From Puniceicoccaceae bacterium (lineage in GTDB: Bacteria; Verrucomicrobiota; Verrucomicrobiia; Opitutales; Coraliomargaritaceae): DNA of 47,922 nt. The position numbers and the translations under genes are program-made. Location of the stretch: positions 1-47,922 of the forward strand of contig JAFMHF010000007.1 in assembly GCA_017854655.1 (NCBI GenBank), read 5' to 3'. The notes beneath the pieces are model-generated. The model saw only the letters and a list, made by a program, of their open reading frames with translations. It did not search any database and was not told where the DNA came from. Of the stretch, positions 9,579-19,303 are shown piece by piece (the first letter of the stretch is position 1; each line of letters begins with the position of its first letter).

Positions 9579-11147
9579 TTACTTAATTTCGCGGATGCGG
9601 ATATTGCGCCATTCGATTTCGACACCAGCCACCTTATGCGAATGTACTTGCAGGCCGATCAAACCGCTAGGGAATTGTTGGTAGCTTTCAGGGTCATTCA
9701 AATCCGCGATTTGTTTACCGTTGATCCATGTTTGAATAATCGCTCCTTTTGCTAATACACGATAGTGGTTCCACTTGTCATTTTTAAACACGCTGTGCGC
9801 GTTGACTTTGGAATCTTTCGACTGTGGCTCTGGTGAACGCCAGCCACTGTAAGCCTCGCCATAAATATAACCGGACTGCCCGGGGCTGTGCTCGATCTCA
9901 ACTTGCGGCCCTTGCACGTGGCCTTTCGCGACGTCATCGTTCTGCAAGGAACGGATCTGCACGCCGGAGTTGATTACGCCGCACTTCACCTCAAATTCGA
10001 GCTCGAAATCGCCGTAGGTTTTGTTGGTGCAAAGAAAAGAATTGGGGCTCTTTAATACCGAACGTCCCACGATCACACCGTCGCGCACTTCATAGGTGGC
10101 GGTGCCATTATTCTGCGTCCAACCATTCAAGGTCTCACCGTCAAACAGCGACTGCCAGTGCTCACTACCACAGCAAGCATCAACATTCGGCATCTTAAGC
10201 TTGGCGCTCGGAGTGACATCAGCCTTAAGGTCGCCACAGGCAAATTGAATGCCTGCGAGGTAGTGCTTCAACATCAGTGGGTTGGAATAAATCTCATGGT
10301 TGTGCCCGAGACTCGAGTAAAACACGCGGCCCTTGCCAATCCCCTGTACCCAAGACACCGCATAATCGCCGTCCGTTCTGCGGAGTGGCATTCTCTCATG
10401 CGGCGGATCGCTACGCTCGACATCTATGCTCAACAAGATGCGGAGCTTCTCACGTGAATATGGCTCATCCTTGAACTGGTAGATCTCATCTTTGATGCGG
10501 AAGTCGGACTGCCCGCCAAACACTGGCTGTAGCAGTGCGTGCTCGGGCTCTTCGACATTGATGGTCACCGTGTGGCCCGCCATCCATGGGTGGCCGTTGA
10601 AATAAGCGCCCATCACATCGCCGTAGGCCTTATGCTTGTAACAAGAATCGGTGGCAGAGTGGATACCAACCAGTCCCCCGCCCTGCTCCACGTATGCGAG
10701 CAAATTATCCACCAAGCGATTGTGCCGGGCCTGTAACCACGCCCAATCTTCCTTTGAAAATTCCTTACGTTGCTTGCCGGGCGGCATGAAGAAATCCTGC
10801 GTTGGACTGAGCAGCACCACCGCATCGAAGTCGTTCAGCGCTTCTGCTTCGAAGTTGGCGGGATCGTCGCTGACGATTGCTTGGTAGGCACCAGTGGCTG
10901 CACCGAGTCGCTCTAAAGCTAGTTTACCTGTAGGAATCGAGGCATGACGATAACCTGCGGTGGCGCTGTAAACCAGGACACGACGCGCTGCTTCTGGAGC
11001 AATAATTGCAGTTTGCGGAAGCGCAGCTTCGATCGCCCGCAGATGATGCGGCGCAACAGGCTTGTCGTTAAAGGTCGGCACCCAAGTGGACGCCGCACTG
11101 AGTGAGCACGCCAACAAAAGCGAAGAAAGGTAAGCAGAAGTATTCAT
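9579..11147 (-). CDS. ThuA-DUF1080 fusion protein, secreted
   Basis: 522 residues from the ATG at 11147, which gives a signal peptide (MNTSAYLSSLLLACSLSAAS). The same frame stays open upstream to 11420, but that part overlaps tatA and is not coding-like. Residues ~45-270 are ThuA (trehalose-utilisation family, glutamine-amidotransferase-like fold): 'RRVLVYSATAGYRHASIP', 'FDAVVLLSPTQDF', 'GGGLVGIHSATDSCY', 'GRVFYSSLGHNHEIY'. Residues ~300-522 are DUF1080: 'WQSLFDGETLNGWTQNNG', 'NSGVQIRS', ending 'VEIEWRNIRIREIK'. ThuA proteins take part in 3-keto-disaccharide catabolism, so joining both domains suggests consecutive steps on one oxidised glycoside (inference). It sits 76 bases after tatA and 30 before the second DUF1080 gene. 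Confidence 0.9.
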   Translation of the reverse strand: MNTSAYLSSLLLACSLSAASTWVPTFNDKPVAPHHLRAIEAALPQTAIIAPEAARRVLVYSATAGYRHASIPTGKLALERLGAATGAYQAIVSDDPANFEAEALNDFDAVVLLSPTQDFFMPPGKQRKEFSKEDWAWLQARHNRLVDNLLAYVEQGGGLVGIHSATDSCYKHKAYGDVMGAYFNGHPWMAGHTVTINVEEPEHALLQPVFGGQSDFRIKDEIYQFKDEPYSREKLRILLSIDVERSDPPHERMPLRRTDGDYAVSWVQGIGKGRVFYSSLGHNHEIYSNPLMLKHYLAGIQFACGDLKADVTPSAKLKMPNVDACCGSEHWQSLFDGETLNGWTQNNGTATYEVRDGVIVGRSVLKSPNSFLCTNKTYGDFELEFEVKCGVINSGVQIRSLQNDDVAKGHVQGPQVEIEHSPGQSGYIYGEAYSGWRSPEPQSKDSKVNAHSVFKNDKWNHYRVLAKGAIIQTWINGKQIADLNDPESYQQFPSGLIGLQVHSHKVAGVEIEWRNIRIREIK

Positions 11148-11223
11148 TTTTGGGAGAAGTCGAACAGCGGTTGAAAAACAAGCCTGCCCCAGATGTTCAG
11201 CAGAGGCAGACTCAATTAACAAA

Positions 11224-11472
11224 CTAGGCTTCGGATGTCGGTTCGAGCGGCTTGCTCTTAACTGGCTTCGACTCAGCATCGATATCGACATCCATCGCCG
11301 AGCGAATGTCTTGTTCGATACCGGACGTGGCTTTCTTAAATTCGCGGATCGATTTGCCAGCTGAGCGAAAAAGATCAGGCATGCGCTTTGCCCCGAAAAA
11401 GAGCAAGACGACCGCCCCAATCATTAGGATCTCGGGCGTATTCAGATTTTGGATAAATGCGAGTGGTGTCAT
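11224..11472 (-). CDS. tatA: TatA/TatE-type twin-arginine translocase subunit
   Basis: 82 residues. Short periplasmic N-terminus, one membrane helix (about 12-27, 'TPEILMIGAVVLLFFGAKRM'), then the amphipathic helix with the family pattern F-G-A-K-R-M-P-D-L-F-R-S-A-G-K-S-I-R-E-F-K-K-A (26-48) and an acidic/Lys tail. TatA forms the pore for export of folded proteins bearing SRRxFLK signals. No tatB or tatC is nearby. It lies between the HEAT-repeat gene (49 bases upstream) and the ThuA-DUF1080 gene (76 bases downstream), inside an operon that codes a Tat-signal oxidoreductase, so it may raise export capacity for this pathway. Confidence 0.92.
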   Translation of the reverse strand: MTPLAFIQNLNTPEILMIGAVVLLFFGAKRMPDLFRSAGKSIREFKKATSGIEQDIRSAMDVDIDAESKPVKSKPLEPTSEA

Positions 11473-11521
11473 ATTGATAAATTTTACTTACTGTTTTCTA
11501 GTGATCGGCTGCATTGCATAC

Positions 11522-13453
11522 TTATAGCTTGCGGGTAATCTGCTTCACCAGATCGCCGACCTGCGGATCATTTTCGACGACCTTCAAACGCTGTGTCACC
11601 AATCGACGCTTATGTGCGACCGAGAAATGCTTCGCGGGATTTTCATACACGCTCAATAAATCACGCTTATACTCTAGCGGTAGATCTGCCTGGACAATTG
11701 TTACGAGCAAATCAGCTTGCGCTGCGTAAAATGGGTGCGAACGGTGAGTGAGTCGCTTTTTTAAGCTACGTGCGGCATCACTGCGCTCTTTGTCCGTGGC
11801 GGACTCAGCACTCGCAATCGCGACCCACAAGTCACCATCATCGAGTGTTTCTTGCAGAGGCCAGCGCTGCAACGCGCTGATTGCCGCAGGGCGCAGAGCT
11901 GAATCGTTATCCGCAAAGATTCCCTGTAAATAAGCCACCACTAACTTCGATGCTACGCTATCTAGGATTTCAATGACTGCTTGGCGGGCCGCGTCATTGT
12001 CGGCCGATTCAAGCGTCGGATAATAGAGTTCGCTCCATTGATACTCTGGAGCGCCGAAGTTTGCCGACAGTCGCTTCAAGCTACGCTGAGCCTCACGAGA
12101 TTGAGCATTACCTGCAGTGGCAATATTTAGTAAACTTTGGATACTTGCAGCATTACCAATCGATTCGAGTGACTTAAACGCCGCCTGCTTTAATTTGACA
12201 TCTGCCGGGCCAGAGATGATCCCGTTGAGCAATGCAGTCGCTCCAGATATATTACGAAGCTCTAATACTTTGATCGAAGCGATACGCGACGCGTTATCGG
12301 CACCGCTCTCCACAGTCGCCAAGGCTTTTTGATCAGCCGCCGGCGCCTGCAGACGCGCCAAGGCATTTGCTGCATTCATATCTTTGCTGTTGGCGGAAAA
12401 AGCCTGATAGAGCGGCTCAAAGCTCGCATCGCCGCCGACATTCCCCAACGCATGGATGATACAAGCATTTAGGACCCCCTCCGCGTTCGGTAGCAAGGTC
12501 AGCAATTCCGTTTCGTAAGCGGCCAGGCTTTGTTCACCGATCGCGGTGACGATCACCACCTGATCATTCACGCTGGCACCTGGGAGATGGGCAACAACAA
12601 CTGCACACAAAGGAGCTGAACCACTGGCCAAAGCTGCCTGAATAAACAACACACGTCCGGGAAAGTCTGGCTTAACCAAGACCACTTCCAGCACTTGCTT
12701 GGCACGCTTCGAATCACTCGCTGCCAACTGCTTAAACGCGCCTGCACGAATGACGCCGCTCACGCCAGTACCTGCGAGAGTATAGGCCGTGTTGGCATCG
12801 ACCCCGACCTGAAGAAGCGCCATTTCGATCAACGCCTTGGTTTCGTCACTGGTACTGTTGCGTGCGTTCAAAAGCGCAGGCACCACGGCGTCATTGCCGA
12901 GTTTGCCCAAAGCTAAAGCTGAGGCAGCCTGCAGCGCGGGATTTGAAGACTGCAATAGTTCAGCGATCGCAGGTGCGGCATCGACCGCGCCACGAGTGGC
13001 GAGCGCATCCATGTAAGCGGCACGGTCTACCTCGAAGCCCTGAGTCAGAGCCGCAAGCAAATAAGCTTCCGCCTTCGCGCCAGGTATCGCAACAAGTGCG
13101 CGACGAGCGCTATCACGCACATTCGGTTCGCTATCGCCAAGCAGCGCATAGGCTGCATCAGCTCCCGCATCAGTGCCGAACAGTTCCAACATACGAATCA
13201 AATACAGACGTCCAGCAAGCGGTAAGCCTTCGGCACCGAGTTGCGCAATCACGTCTGCCTCAAGAGCCAGGCGCTCAGCAGCAACCGCACTGGGAGCCGT
13301 GGCCTCAGCAAAGGCTTGCTTGAGATCCAAACGTGCCTGCATACGTGCCGCATAGTCATCGCCTCCAAGCGTATTGACGACACTCGGCACATCCACGGCA
13401 AAGACTAAGGACGCTGCGCAAGCGGCGAAGAGAGATAAAACTGTTTTTTTCAT
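11522..13453 (-). CDS. Secreted HEAT-repeat protein
   Basis: 643 residues from the ATG at 13453, which gives a clean signal peptide (MKKTVLSLFAACAASLVFA). An alternative ATG at 13477 overlaps the stop of the preceding gene as ATGA and would add eight residues; the open frame continuing to 13684 overlaps that gene fully and is rejected. Nearly the whole mature protein consists of alternating helices of HEAT/Armadillo type, e.g. 'AAPAIAELLQSSNPALQAAS', 'ALALGKLGNDAVVPALLNA'. It has no catalytic motif. Such repeats make protein-protein scaffolds, and co-transcription with exported sugar enzymes suggests it holds a periplasmic complex; that is inference. Confidence 0.85.
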   Translation of the reverse strand: MKKTVLSLFAACAASLVFAVDVPSVVNTLGGDDYAARMQARLDLKQAFAEATAPSAVAAERLALEADVIAQLGAEGLPLAGRLYLIRMLELFGTDAGADAAYALLGDSEPNVRDSARRALVAIPGAKAEAYLLAALTQGFEVDRAAYMDALATRGAVDAAPAIAELLQSSNPALQAASALALGKLGNDAVVPALLNARNSTSDETKALIEMALLQVGVDANTAYTLAGTGVSGVIRAGAFKQLAASDSKRAKQVLEVVLVKPDFPGRVLFIQAALASGSAPLCAVVVAHLPGASVNDQVVIVTAIGEQSLAAYETELLTLLPNAEGVLNACIIHALGNVGGDASFEPLYQAFSANSKDMNAANALARLQAPAADQKALATVESGADNASRIASIKVLELRNISGATALLNGIISGPADVKLKQAAFKSLESIGNAASIQSLLNIATAGNAQSREAQRSLKRLSANFGAPEYQWSELYYPTLESADNDAARQAVIEILDSVASKLVVAYLQGIFADNDSALRPAAISALQRWPLQETLDDGDLWVAIASAESATDKERSDAARSLKKRLTHRSHPFYAAQADLLVTIVQADLPLEYKRDLLSVYENPAKHFSVAHKRRLVTQRLKVVENDPQVGDLVKQITRKL

Positions 13454-13473
13454 TTCTGGTAAATTCAAAGGGT

Positions 13474-14760
13474 TCATGCGGGGAGTTCGTAGCCTGCCCG
13501 GCGTGGACGGTCCTGCCAGCGTTGGGCGTCCGCATCGCCGACTATTTGCTCTGCCACGGGGTCCCATTGGATCGGACGGTTCAAGCGCTCGGCGATTCCA
13601 GCCAATTGGCAAATAGTGGCGGTACGATGGCCGATCGTCGCCGGGCAAATGGTTTTTTTGCGAGAATGGATTCCATCCAGCCAATTGCGCTTGTGATCGA
13701 CCGACCGGTAGAGTTGCACATCCGATGGACTCAGCGGGCGACTGACCAAATCAGCAGGTGTGCTTTCGATCTTTTCCGCTCGGCTCACGCAGACTTCGCC
13801 CTCGGTGCCGATAAAACGAATCATGTGTCCCTTGCGGTTCGGATGGTCGCGAATGACTCTGACGCCGTCATCGTATTCATACGATGCATACTTCTCCCCA
13901 TTGTATCCCTTAGGAGTAAATTTAACCGGGCCCGAATCATCGCGCCCGAGTGCCCATTGAGTGATATCGAAATGGTGCGCACCCCAGTCGCCGTTTTTAC
14001 GGGAACCGTATTCCCAGAAGCGGCGCCAACCGCCACTGTAACTACCTTGCACACGCGCTGCGGTGTAAGGCTCGTAAGGTGTCGGCCCCAGCCACTTGTC
14101 GTAATTAAAACCTACGGGAATCGGCTCTTCCGCACCCAGCACTGCCGGCGGGAAGCCCCCCAAACTAGCATACACTTCTTTGATCTGGCCAATCCAGCCA
14201 TTGCGCACGATTTCGGCCGCCTTGCGAAATGCATTGCTGGAACGCTGCTGCGAGCCAACCTGAAGAATCGTGCCATAGCGCGCTTCCGCAGCCACCATCG
14301 CTTTGCCCTCTTCAATCGTCAGCGTCATCGGCTTTTCGACATAGACATCCTTACCCGCACGCATCGCGGCAATCGCGATCGCCGCATGCCAGTGGTCAGG
14401 GGTCACAATAAATACCGCATCCACTGCGGGATCATTAATGACGTCCTCATAATCCGGTGTCGCCACAACATCTTTGAAGTTCCAAGCCGACATCTTTTGC
14501 TTAGCAGCTGCCAACTTGTCTGGCTTTACATCGCAGACGTAAAGCGGCTGCACATCCGGATGATGGACAATACCCATGTGCGCACCCATCATGCCGCCCA
14601 TACCGATGAAGCCCATATTGATGCGACCGTTCGGCCCGACGCGACCATTCAGACCGAGCGTCTCAGCGCGAAGAATCATTGGAGCGGCATACAACGATGC
14701 GCCTAAAACCGCGCCCTGTTTCAGGAAATGGCGACGTGAGGACTGAGTATTTTTTTTCAT
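13474..14760 (-). CDS. Gfo/Idh/MocA-family oxidoreductase with Tat signal
   Basis: 428 residues. Twin-arginine signal: SRRHFLK (8-14) followed by a hydrophobic stretch ending near 'MILRAET' (about 34). Nucleotide-binding fold with '[13 protein letters not shown]' (49-61), '[15 protein letters not shown]' (119-133) and the conserved E-K-P (142-144). Known relatives oxidise sugars or inositols with NAD(P); exported ones need tightly held cofactor, as in glucose-fructose oxidoreductase. It is followed by the HEAT gene (stop and possible start overlap) and preceded by the isomerase gene by 28 bases. Likely role: oxidising a glycoside, possibly to a 3-keto form, in the periplasm (inference from operon partners). 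Confidence 0.92.
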   Translation of the reverse strand: MKKNTQSSRRHFLKQGAVLGASLYAAPMILRAETLGLNGRVGPNGRINMGFIGMGGMMGAHMGIVHHPDVQPLYVCDVKPDKLAAAKQKMSAWNFKDVVATPDYEDVINDPAVDAVFIVTPDHWHAAIAIAAMRAGKDVYVEKPMTLTIEEGKAMVAAEARYGTILQVGSQQRSSNAFRKAAEIVRNGWIGQIKEVYASLGGFPPAVLGAEEPIPVGFNYDKWLGPTPYEPYTAARVQGSYSGGWRRFWEYGSRKNGDWGAHHFDITQWALGRDDSGPVKFTPKGYNGEKYASYEYDDGVRVIRDHPNRKGHMIRFIGTEGEVCVSRAEKIESTPADLVSRPLSPSDVQLYRSVDHKRNWLDGIHSRKKTICPATIGHRTATICQLAGIAERLNRPIQWDPVAEQIVGDADAQRWQDRPRRAGYELPA

Positions 14761-14788
14761 TAAATAATATAAAGTATGTTACTACGGC

Positions 14789-15823
14789 TTACTGCTTTTC
14801 TTGATCAAACGCCGCATCGAAGGCGACGTTGCTCGGTGCGAAGTCTAAGCTACGCGTAAAGCGGCAGGCCTCGGCTCCACCGTGAAAACGATCCATACGA
14901 GAATCTTCCCACTCGATCGACAGCGGTCCGTTGTAGGCTACGTCATTGAGTGCGACGATGACTTCCTCGAAATTAATATCGCCACGCCCTGGCGAACGAA
15001 AATCCCAATAGCGACGTGCGTCTCCAAAGTCAGTATGACCACCAAAGACACCGACGTCACCATTGCCGTGCCCCCACCATGCGTCCTTAACGTGCGCATG
15101 AAAGATATAAGCCCCGAAGTCGCGAATGAATTTCACGTAGTCCACACCTTGATAACCGAGGTGACTCGGGTCGTAGTTAAATCCGAAACGTGGGTGATGG
15201 TTGATCGCCTCAAGTGCTGTGGCGGCGCTGGCAATATCAAAGGCAATTTCAGTCGGGTGTACTTCGAGCGCAAAATACACATCCTCCTGCTCAAACACGT
15301 CGAGAATCGGCGTCCAACGATCGGCAAAGTCTTGAAAACCGGCCTCGATTTGACCGGGCACGATTGGCGGAAAAGAATACAACAGATGCCAAATCGACGA
15401 ACCAGTAAAACCATTGACCACCACACGCTCGGGCGCACCACCTGGTTTGGCATCGAAGAACTTGCGCGCCGCACGAGCGGTATCCTGCATTTCTTTGGCT
15501 GCGCGCTGACGCACACCTTCGGGCTCGCCGTCGCCGTAGATTTCAGGAGATAGGATCGCCGCGTGACGCGCGTCGATGCGATCGCAGACTGCTTGGCCGA
15601 CCAGGTGACTGGAAATCGCGTAGCAGGTCAGGCCATTGGCCTCCAACAGCTCCCATTTCTTGGCGATATAGTCCGGCTCTTTGAGCGCGGCCTGCACGTC
15701 GAAATGGTCGCCCCAACAGGCGAGTTCGACACCGTCGAAGCCCATCTCTTTAACTTTGGGTGCCAGTTCGGCGAGTGAAAGATCGGCCCATTGACCGGTG
15801 AAAAGTGTAACAGGACGTGACAT
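14789..15823 (-). CDS. Sugar phosphate isomerase/epimerase-family TIM barrel
   Basis: 344 residues from the ATG at 15823 ([12 protein letters not shown]); an open frame further upstream to 15985 overlaps the ankyrin gene and is not coding. The xylose-isomerase-like barrel has the expected metal ligands: Glu187 (ALEVHPTE), Asp218 (NYDPSHL), His242/244 (FHAHVKD) and Glu304 or 306 (SIEWED). No signal peptide, so it acts in the cytoplasm. Members of this superfamily isomerise or epimerise keto sugars, and some cleave 3-keto-glycosides by elimination. Placement between two Gfo/Idh/MocA genes fits further conversion of an oxidised sugar. Substrate not assignable. Confidence 0.88.
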   Translation of the reverse strand: MSRPVTLFTGQWADLSLAELAPKVKEMGFDGVELACWGDHFDVQAALKEPDYIAKKWELLEANGLTCYAISSHLVGQAVCDRIDARHAAILSPEIYGDGEPEGVRQRAAKEMQDTARAARKFFDAKPGGAPERVVVNGFTGSSIWHLLYSFPPIVPGQIEAGFQDFADRWTPILDVFEQEDVYFALEVHPTEIAFDIASAATALEAINHHPRFGFNYDPSHLGYQGVDYVKFIRDFGAYIFHAHVKDAWWGHGNGDVGVFGGHTDFGDARRYWDFRSPGRGDINFEEVIVALNDVAYNGPLSIEWEDSRMDRFHGGAEACRFTRSLDFAPSNVAFDAAFDQEKQ

Positions 15824-15830
15824 AGTTAAT

Positions 15831-15858
15831 ATTGTTGGTTGGAAGTTGTTAGTTGGAA
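15831..15858 (-). repeat. 14-bp tandem repeat forming the leader of the isomerase gene
   Basis: On the minus strand TTCCAACTAACAAC is followed by TTCCAACCAACAAT, eight bases before the ATG at 15823. The first unit covers the ankyrin stop codon. The core CTTCCAACCAACAA is found again, also just before an ATG, at 22836-22849 on the plus strand. Confidence 0.55.
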
Positions 15859-16493
15859 GGTTGCAGCAAATGGATCGCGGCCGCGTTGTTGTTGGCTTGA
15901 GCAATGGATAGAGCGGTCTCGCCATTGACTGCGTTGACAGAAGGATCGACACCGGAATCGAGCAAAAGTTGCACCATCTCGGCACTGCCGCTGGCAGCTG
16001 CTTCGTGCAGAGGCGTGCCGCCGCGCTCGCTCAGTGCTTTAGGATTGGCGCCGCCGTCGATTAGGACTTTGGCAATCGCCAGTCGGTCTTTTGCTGCGGC
16101 ATTGTGCAGCGGCGTCCAACCGGCTTTGTCCCATTCGTCGGGCTTTGCATTGGCTTTGAGCAGTGCAATCGCGACTTTCGGCAGATCGCGATCGACGCAA
16201 AGATGTAGCGGTGTGCGCTTGCTGGAATCGGGTTGATTCACGTCCGCGCCAGATTTGACCAGCACAAGTGCGATCTCATCCTTCTTACGCAAAATAGACT
16301 GATTAAGCGGTGAGAGCTTCGGATGCTCACCTTTCATCGCACGCTCAGGATGCGCTGCGAGTTGCAGTTGCACTTCCGCTAGATCACCCCGCGCAATTGC
16401 TTGGTCGATACTACTATATTGCGATACTCCAGCGCAGAGCAACGGAGCAGCCAGTGACAGAGACAGAGACAAATACAGAATAAATCGATGCAT
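15849..16493 (-). CDS. Secreted ankyrin-repeat protein
   Basis: 214 residues from the ATG at 16493 (a GTG one codon upstream is possible). Signal peptide '[21 protein letters not shown]'. Then about five ankyrin repeats: '[19 protein letters not shown]', '[20 protein letters not shown]', '[20 protein letters not shown]', '[20 protein letters not shown]', '[20 protein letters not shown]'. A binding scaffold with no catalytic residues. It is five bases after the preceding Gfo/Idh/MocA gene and 25 before the isomerase gene, so it is firmly inside the operon; together with the HEAT protein it makes two exported solenoid proteins in one catabolic operon. Confidence 0.9.
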   Translation of the reverse strand: MHRFILYLSLSLSLAAPLLCAGVSQYSSIDQAIARGDLAEVQLQLAAHPERAMKGEHPKLSPLNQSILRKKDEIALVLVKSGADVNQPDSSKRTPLHLCVDRDLPKVAIALLKANAKPDEWDKAGWTPLHNAAAKDRLAIAKVLIDGGANPKALSERGGTPLHEAAASGSAEMVQLLLDSGVDPSVNAVNGETALSIAQANNNAAAIHLLQPSN

Positions 16494-16501
16494 CACTTAT
16501 T

Positions 16502-17683
16502 TTAATCAAGTACTGTCCACTTGCCATCCTGAGCACTCGAGGCAACAGCCGCTTCAATGAAAGCTAGACCGATACGGCCATCTTCGACAGTGGCATATTT
16601 GGAGCCATCGGCGTTGACAGTTTCCTCGGCATTGTAAGCGCGCACATCACATTCAAAGTCACGGTGTAAGCGTGCCAGTGCATCGTGGAAGCCTTCACCA
16701 TGACCTGATGGCAGCGTCGGCTGGCTCATCAAATCATCCGGCAGTTCACCCAGAAAACCATCATTGGCAGTGACCTCGCCGCGCCAGTAAATGCGATCTG
16801 GTTGCCCCGGTAGCATCACCTTCACGGCTTCTGAGTCTTCTTGGCGCCAGACTAGCGTGCCGAGGCTGCCATTCACTTCGATGCTCAGGTCGTTCTTATG
16901 ACCGATACAAATTTGCGAAGCGCGCACCAGTGCTTTGGCGCCATTGGACAGTTCACAATAAGTGGTGAAGTGATCATCTAGCGAGCGACCTTCGACCATC
17001 GATTCTAAACGCGCTGAAACCTTCGATACGTTCAAGCCCGTCACATAGCGCAACTGCATCAACGCATGCGTGCCAATGTCACCGCCACAATTTGAAGCAC
17101 CGGTCTTGTTCGGATCCGCACGCCACTCGGCTTGCTGAACACCCTGCTCTTCAGCCTTTCCCGCGAGCCAGCCTTGAATGTAGGACGAGTCCACCCAGCG
17201 CACGTCTCCGATCAAACCGCTTTGCACGATATGTCGCGCCAAGCGAGTACTCCAATGGCCGAGGTAGGTATGCGCCACTGCAAATGGAACCTTCGACTCT
17301 TCAACGACAGCAGCAAGTTGCCGCGCCTCGGCATGATTCAATGTTAGCGGTTTTTCACAGAAGACTGGAATCCCCGCCTTGATTGCTTTCAGCGAAGGCG
17401 CGAAATGCGCATGATTAGGCGTTACCACCACCACGTAGTCTAGTCGCTCAGCTACGGGTAATGCTTCTTGCGCTTCAATCATGTCGTCGTAGCTCGCGTA
17501 TCCCTTGATTGGATACGGCCAGTTCGCAGCATCTTCGAGAGCCGATTGTGGATTACTTCGAAGTGCAGCTGCCACCACGCGACGCGTGCCATCAAAGTGA
17601 ATGGCTTTCTGATGCGGATGTGCAAAGAAGGCACCACCGCCGCCGCCGATGAGACCGACATTGAGTGTTCTTGGAGATGACAT
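16502..17683 (-). CDS. Gfo/Idh/MocA-family oxidoreductase, cytoplasmic
   Basis: 393 residues. No signal sequence: the Rossmann fold starts almost at once with 'NVGLIGGGGGAFFAHPH' (8-24). 'VVVVTPNHAHFAPSLKAI' (84-101), E-K-P (110-112) and a C-terminal beta-sheet domain containing 'GGDIGTHALMQLRYVTG' complete the family. It is the only one of five such proteins here without a Tat signal, so it should work with free NAD(P) in the cytoplasm, perhaps reducing or oxidising the imported keto sugar. It is 12 bases after the MFS transporter gene and five before the ankyrin gene. Confidence 0.92.
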   Translation of the reverse strand: MSSPRTLNVGLIGGGGGAFFAHPHQKAIHFDGTRRVVAAALRSNPQSALEDAANWPYPIKGYASYDDMIEAQEALPVAERLDYVVVVTPNHAHFAPSLKAIKAGIPVFCEKPLTLNHAEARQLAAVVEESKVPFAVAHTYLGHWSTRLARHIVQSGLIGDVRWVDSSYIQGWLAGKAEEQGVQQAEWRADPNKTGASNCGGDIGTHALMQLRYVTGLNVSKVSARLESMVEGRSLDDHFTTYCELSNGAKALVRASQICIGHKNDLSIEVNGSLGTLVWRQEDSEAVKVMLPGQPDRIYWRGEVTANDGFLGELPDDLMSQPTLPSGHGEGFHDALARLHRDFECDVRAYNAEETVNADGSKYATVEDGRIGLAFIEAAVASSAQDGKWTVLD

Positions 17684-17695
17684 AGTGAGGCGTAT

Positions 17696-19270
17696 TTAAA
17701 ATGCGGTTTCTTCGTCAGAATGGGTGCCACCAAGAACCTTCGGCTTGTAGCCGCCCTGGCCCTTGAAGTAGAGAATCAGACCGATATAGCAGACCAGCAT
17801 AAAGGCCGGGAACATGCACATCTTAGCCAGTGCACCCTGCGTCTCACGCTCTTGAATATTAGTGACCTGTACCTGCTCTTCTACTGTCAAATCAGCAAGC
17901 GCATCACTATTTAGCGCGGTGTATTGTCCAAGCAGATAATCGCTCTCTTGCGTGACTTGTTCGTAGGCAACTGGCAGTTCTACTTGAATCGCGGAAGTTA
18001 CCGAGCTTTCCTGCAAGTAACCGATAAAGGGACCACCCAAGATACCGACACTGAGCATGCCGATGCCAGCAATCGCATTCAGCGTCAGCGCCCCACCCTT
18101 TGGTGTTTGCTCGGCGACCACACCGAGCATGGTTGGCCAAAAGTAGGTTTTAGAGACACCGTAGATAGTTGCAGCAAAGAAGATAAAACCAACCGCAGTC
18201 GCAAACGACAGCAGGTACAAACCAACAATGGCCAGCGCAGAGCACATCGCCAATAGGCCAAGCGGACCAAACTTATTGATAACTGGGCCGGCATTAAAAC
18301 GCAGCACCATCATAATCACCGAAGTGTAAACCAGCACCCAGGTCGGATCCCAACCAGCGGCGTGCATTGGTTTTTCCATCAGAGCGGAAATCCAGCCGTC
18401 GGTGCCAAGCTCTGTCGTCGCCAATGGCATCATGATCACCACCAACACCAACAGCAGTGGGTTACCCAAAGAACGGCCATAGAATGCAAAACCAAGAACC
18501 GACACAGCGATCAAGCCCCATGTCATACCAGCGGACCAGGCGAACACGCTGCCCAACTGCGAGAAGATCAGATAGAATGCGATGAACGCACCAGCAGTAC
18601 CCAACTCAGCCAACATTTCGCGGTAACTCGAACCTGCAGCCACACGCTCATTCACAGGAAATTCGACCTTGGCAAGCATTACCAAGTAGACGAACGCAGG
18701 CAGAAACATAAGACCAATCAAGATACGCCAATCATTTGCAACCACGCCACTGAGGCCGATTGCTAACACACCACCGAGCACCAGACCACCGGGCCAGCCA
18801 GCATGCAGGATGTTCAACCACTTTGATTTCTCATCCTTGAAAAGTGTCGCGACCACCGGATTGATAAAGGCTTCAACCGTACCATTACCAAGCCCAAGAA
18901 TTACCGAGCCCCAGTAAAGATAGTTCCAAGCCTTGGCCTGCGCGATGGCGAGATCAGCAACTTCACCGTTGACGATGCCGTAGGCCATTACCGCGAGCGC
19001 ACCAAAAATCGCATAACAGACAAAACTGAAATACATCGCAAATTTGTAGCCGACTCGGTCAATAATTAAACTGAACAAAATGATACTGATTGCAAAGGGC
19101 CAGATGCCCGCGCCAAACAGCACACCGGACTGCACCTTATCGAGACCGAACTGCTCCGGCCAGATGCCACTGTTAATCAAGATTGCCCGAATAATAAAGG
19201 CCATCGAGGTGGTAATCAGGGCAATAAAAGAGCCCCAGAATACGGTGCTGTCATTTTTACTATGTTTCAT
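17696..19270 (-). CDS. Major facilitator superfamily transporter
   Basis: 524 residues with about 12 membrane helices, the first at about 11-35 and the last near 490-512. Features include 'DRVGYKFAMYFSF' (the loop 2-3 region), 'GLGNGTVEAFINPVVATLF' and 'WLNILHAGWPGGLVLGG', similar to sugar-permease-like MFS proteins. A loop of about 75 residues near 410-485 separates the last two helices, longer than usual. As the second gene of the operon, 33 bases after the PAS-AraC gene, it probably imports the sugar or keto sugar produced outside. Specificity unknown. Confidence 0.9.
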   Translation of the reverse strand: MKHSKNDSTVFWGSFIALITTSMAFIIRAILINSGIWPEQFGLDKVQSGVLFGAGIWPFAISIILFSLIIDRVGYKFAMYFSFVCYAIFGALAVMAYGIVNGEVADLAIAQAKAWNYLYWGSVILGLGNGTVEAFINPVVATLFKDEKSKWLNILHAGWPGGLVLGGVLAIGLSGVVANDWRILIGLMFLPAFVYLVMLAKVEFPVNERVAAGSSYREMLAELGTAGAFIAFYLIFSQLGSVFAWSAGMTWGLIAVSVLGFAFYGRSLGNPLLLVLVVIMMPLATTELGTDGWISALMEKPMHAAGWDPTWVLVYTSVIMMVLRFNAGPVINKFGPLGLLAMCSALAIVGLYLLSFATAVGFIFFAATIYGVSKTYFWPTMLGVVAEQTPKGGALTLNAIAGIGMLSVGILGGPFIGYLQESSVTSAIQVELPVAYEQVTQESDYLLGQYTALNSDALADLTVEEQVQVTNIQERETQGALAKMCMFPAFMLVCYIGLILYFKGQGGYKPKVLGGTHSDEETAF

Positions 19271-19303
19271 ATGTTTTTTTGGGTTGATCGGGATAAATAA
19301 ATA

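Noticed and set aside
11148-11420. N-terminal extension of ThuA-DUF1080
   Set aside because: Overlaps tatA in another frame; the signal peptide begins at 11147.
13454-13684. N-terminal extension of the HEAT protein
   Set aside because: Lies inside the upstream oxidoreductase gene; the signal peptide begins at 13453.
13522-14706. 394-codon open frame on the plus strand
   Set aside because: It runs fully antisense to the Tat-signal Gfo/Idh/MocA gene, is rich in His/Arg/Ile without domain pattern, and reflects codon bias of the true gene.
14882-15553. 223-codon plus-strand frame
   Set aside because: Antisense to the isomerase gene, no recognisable domain.
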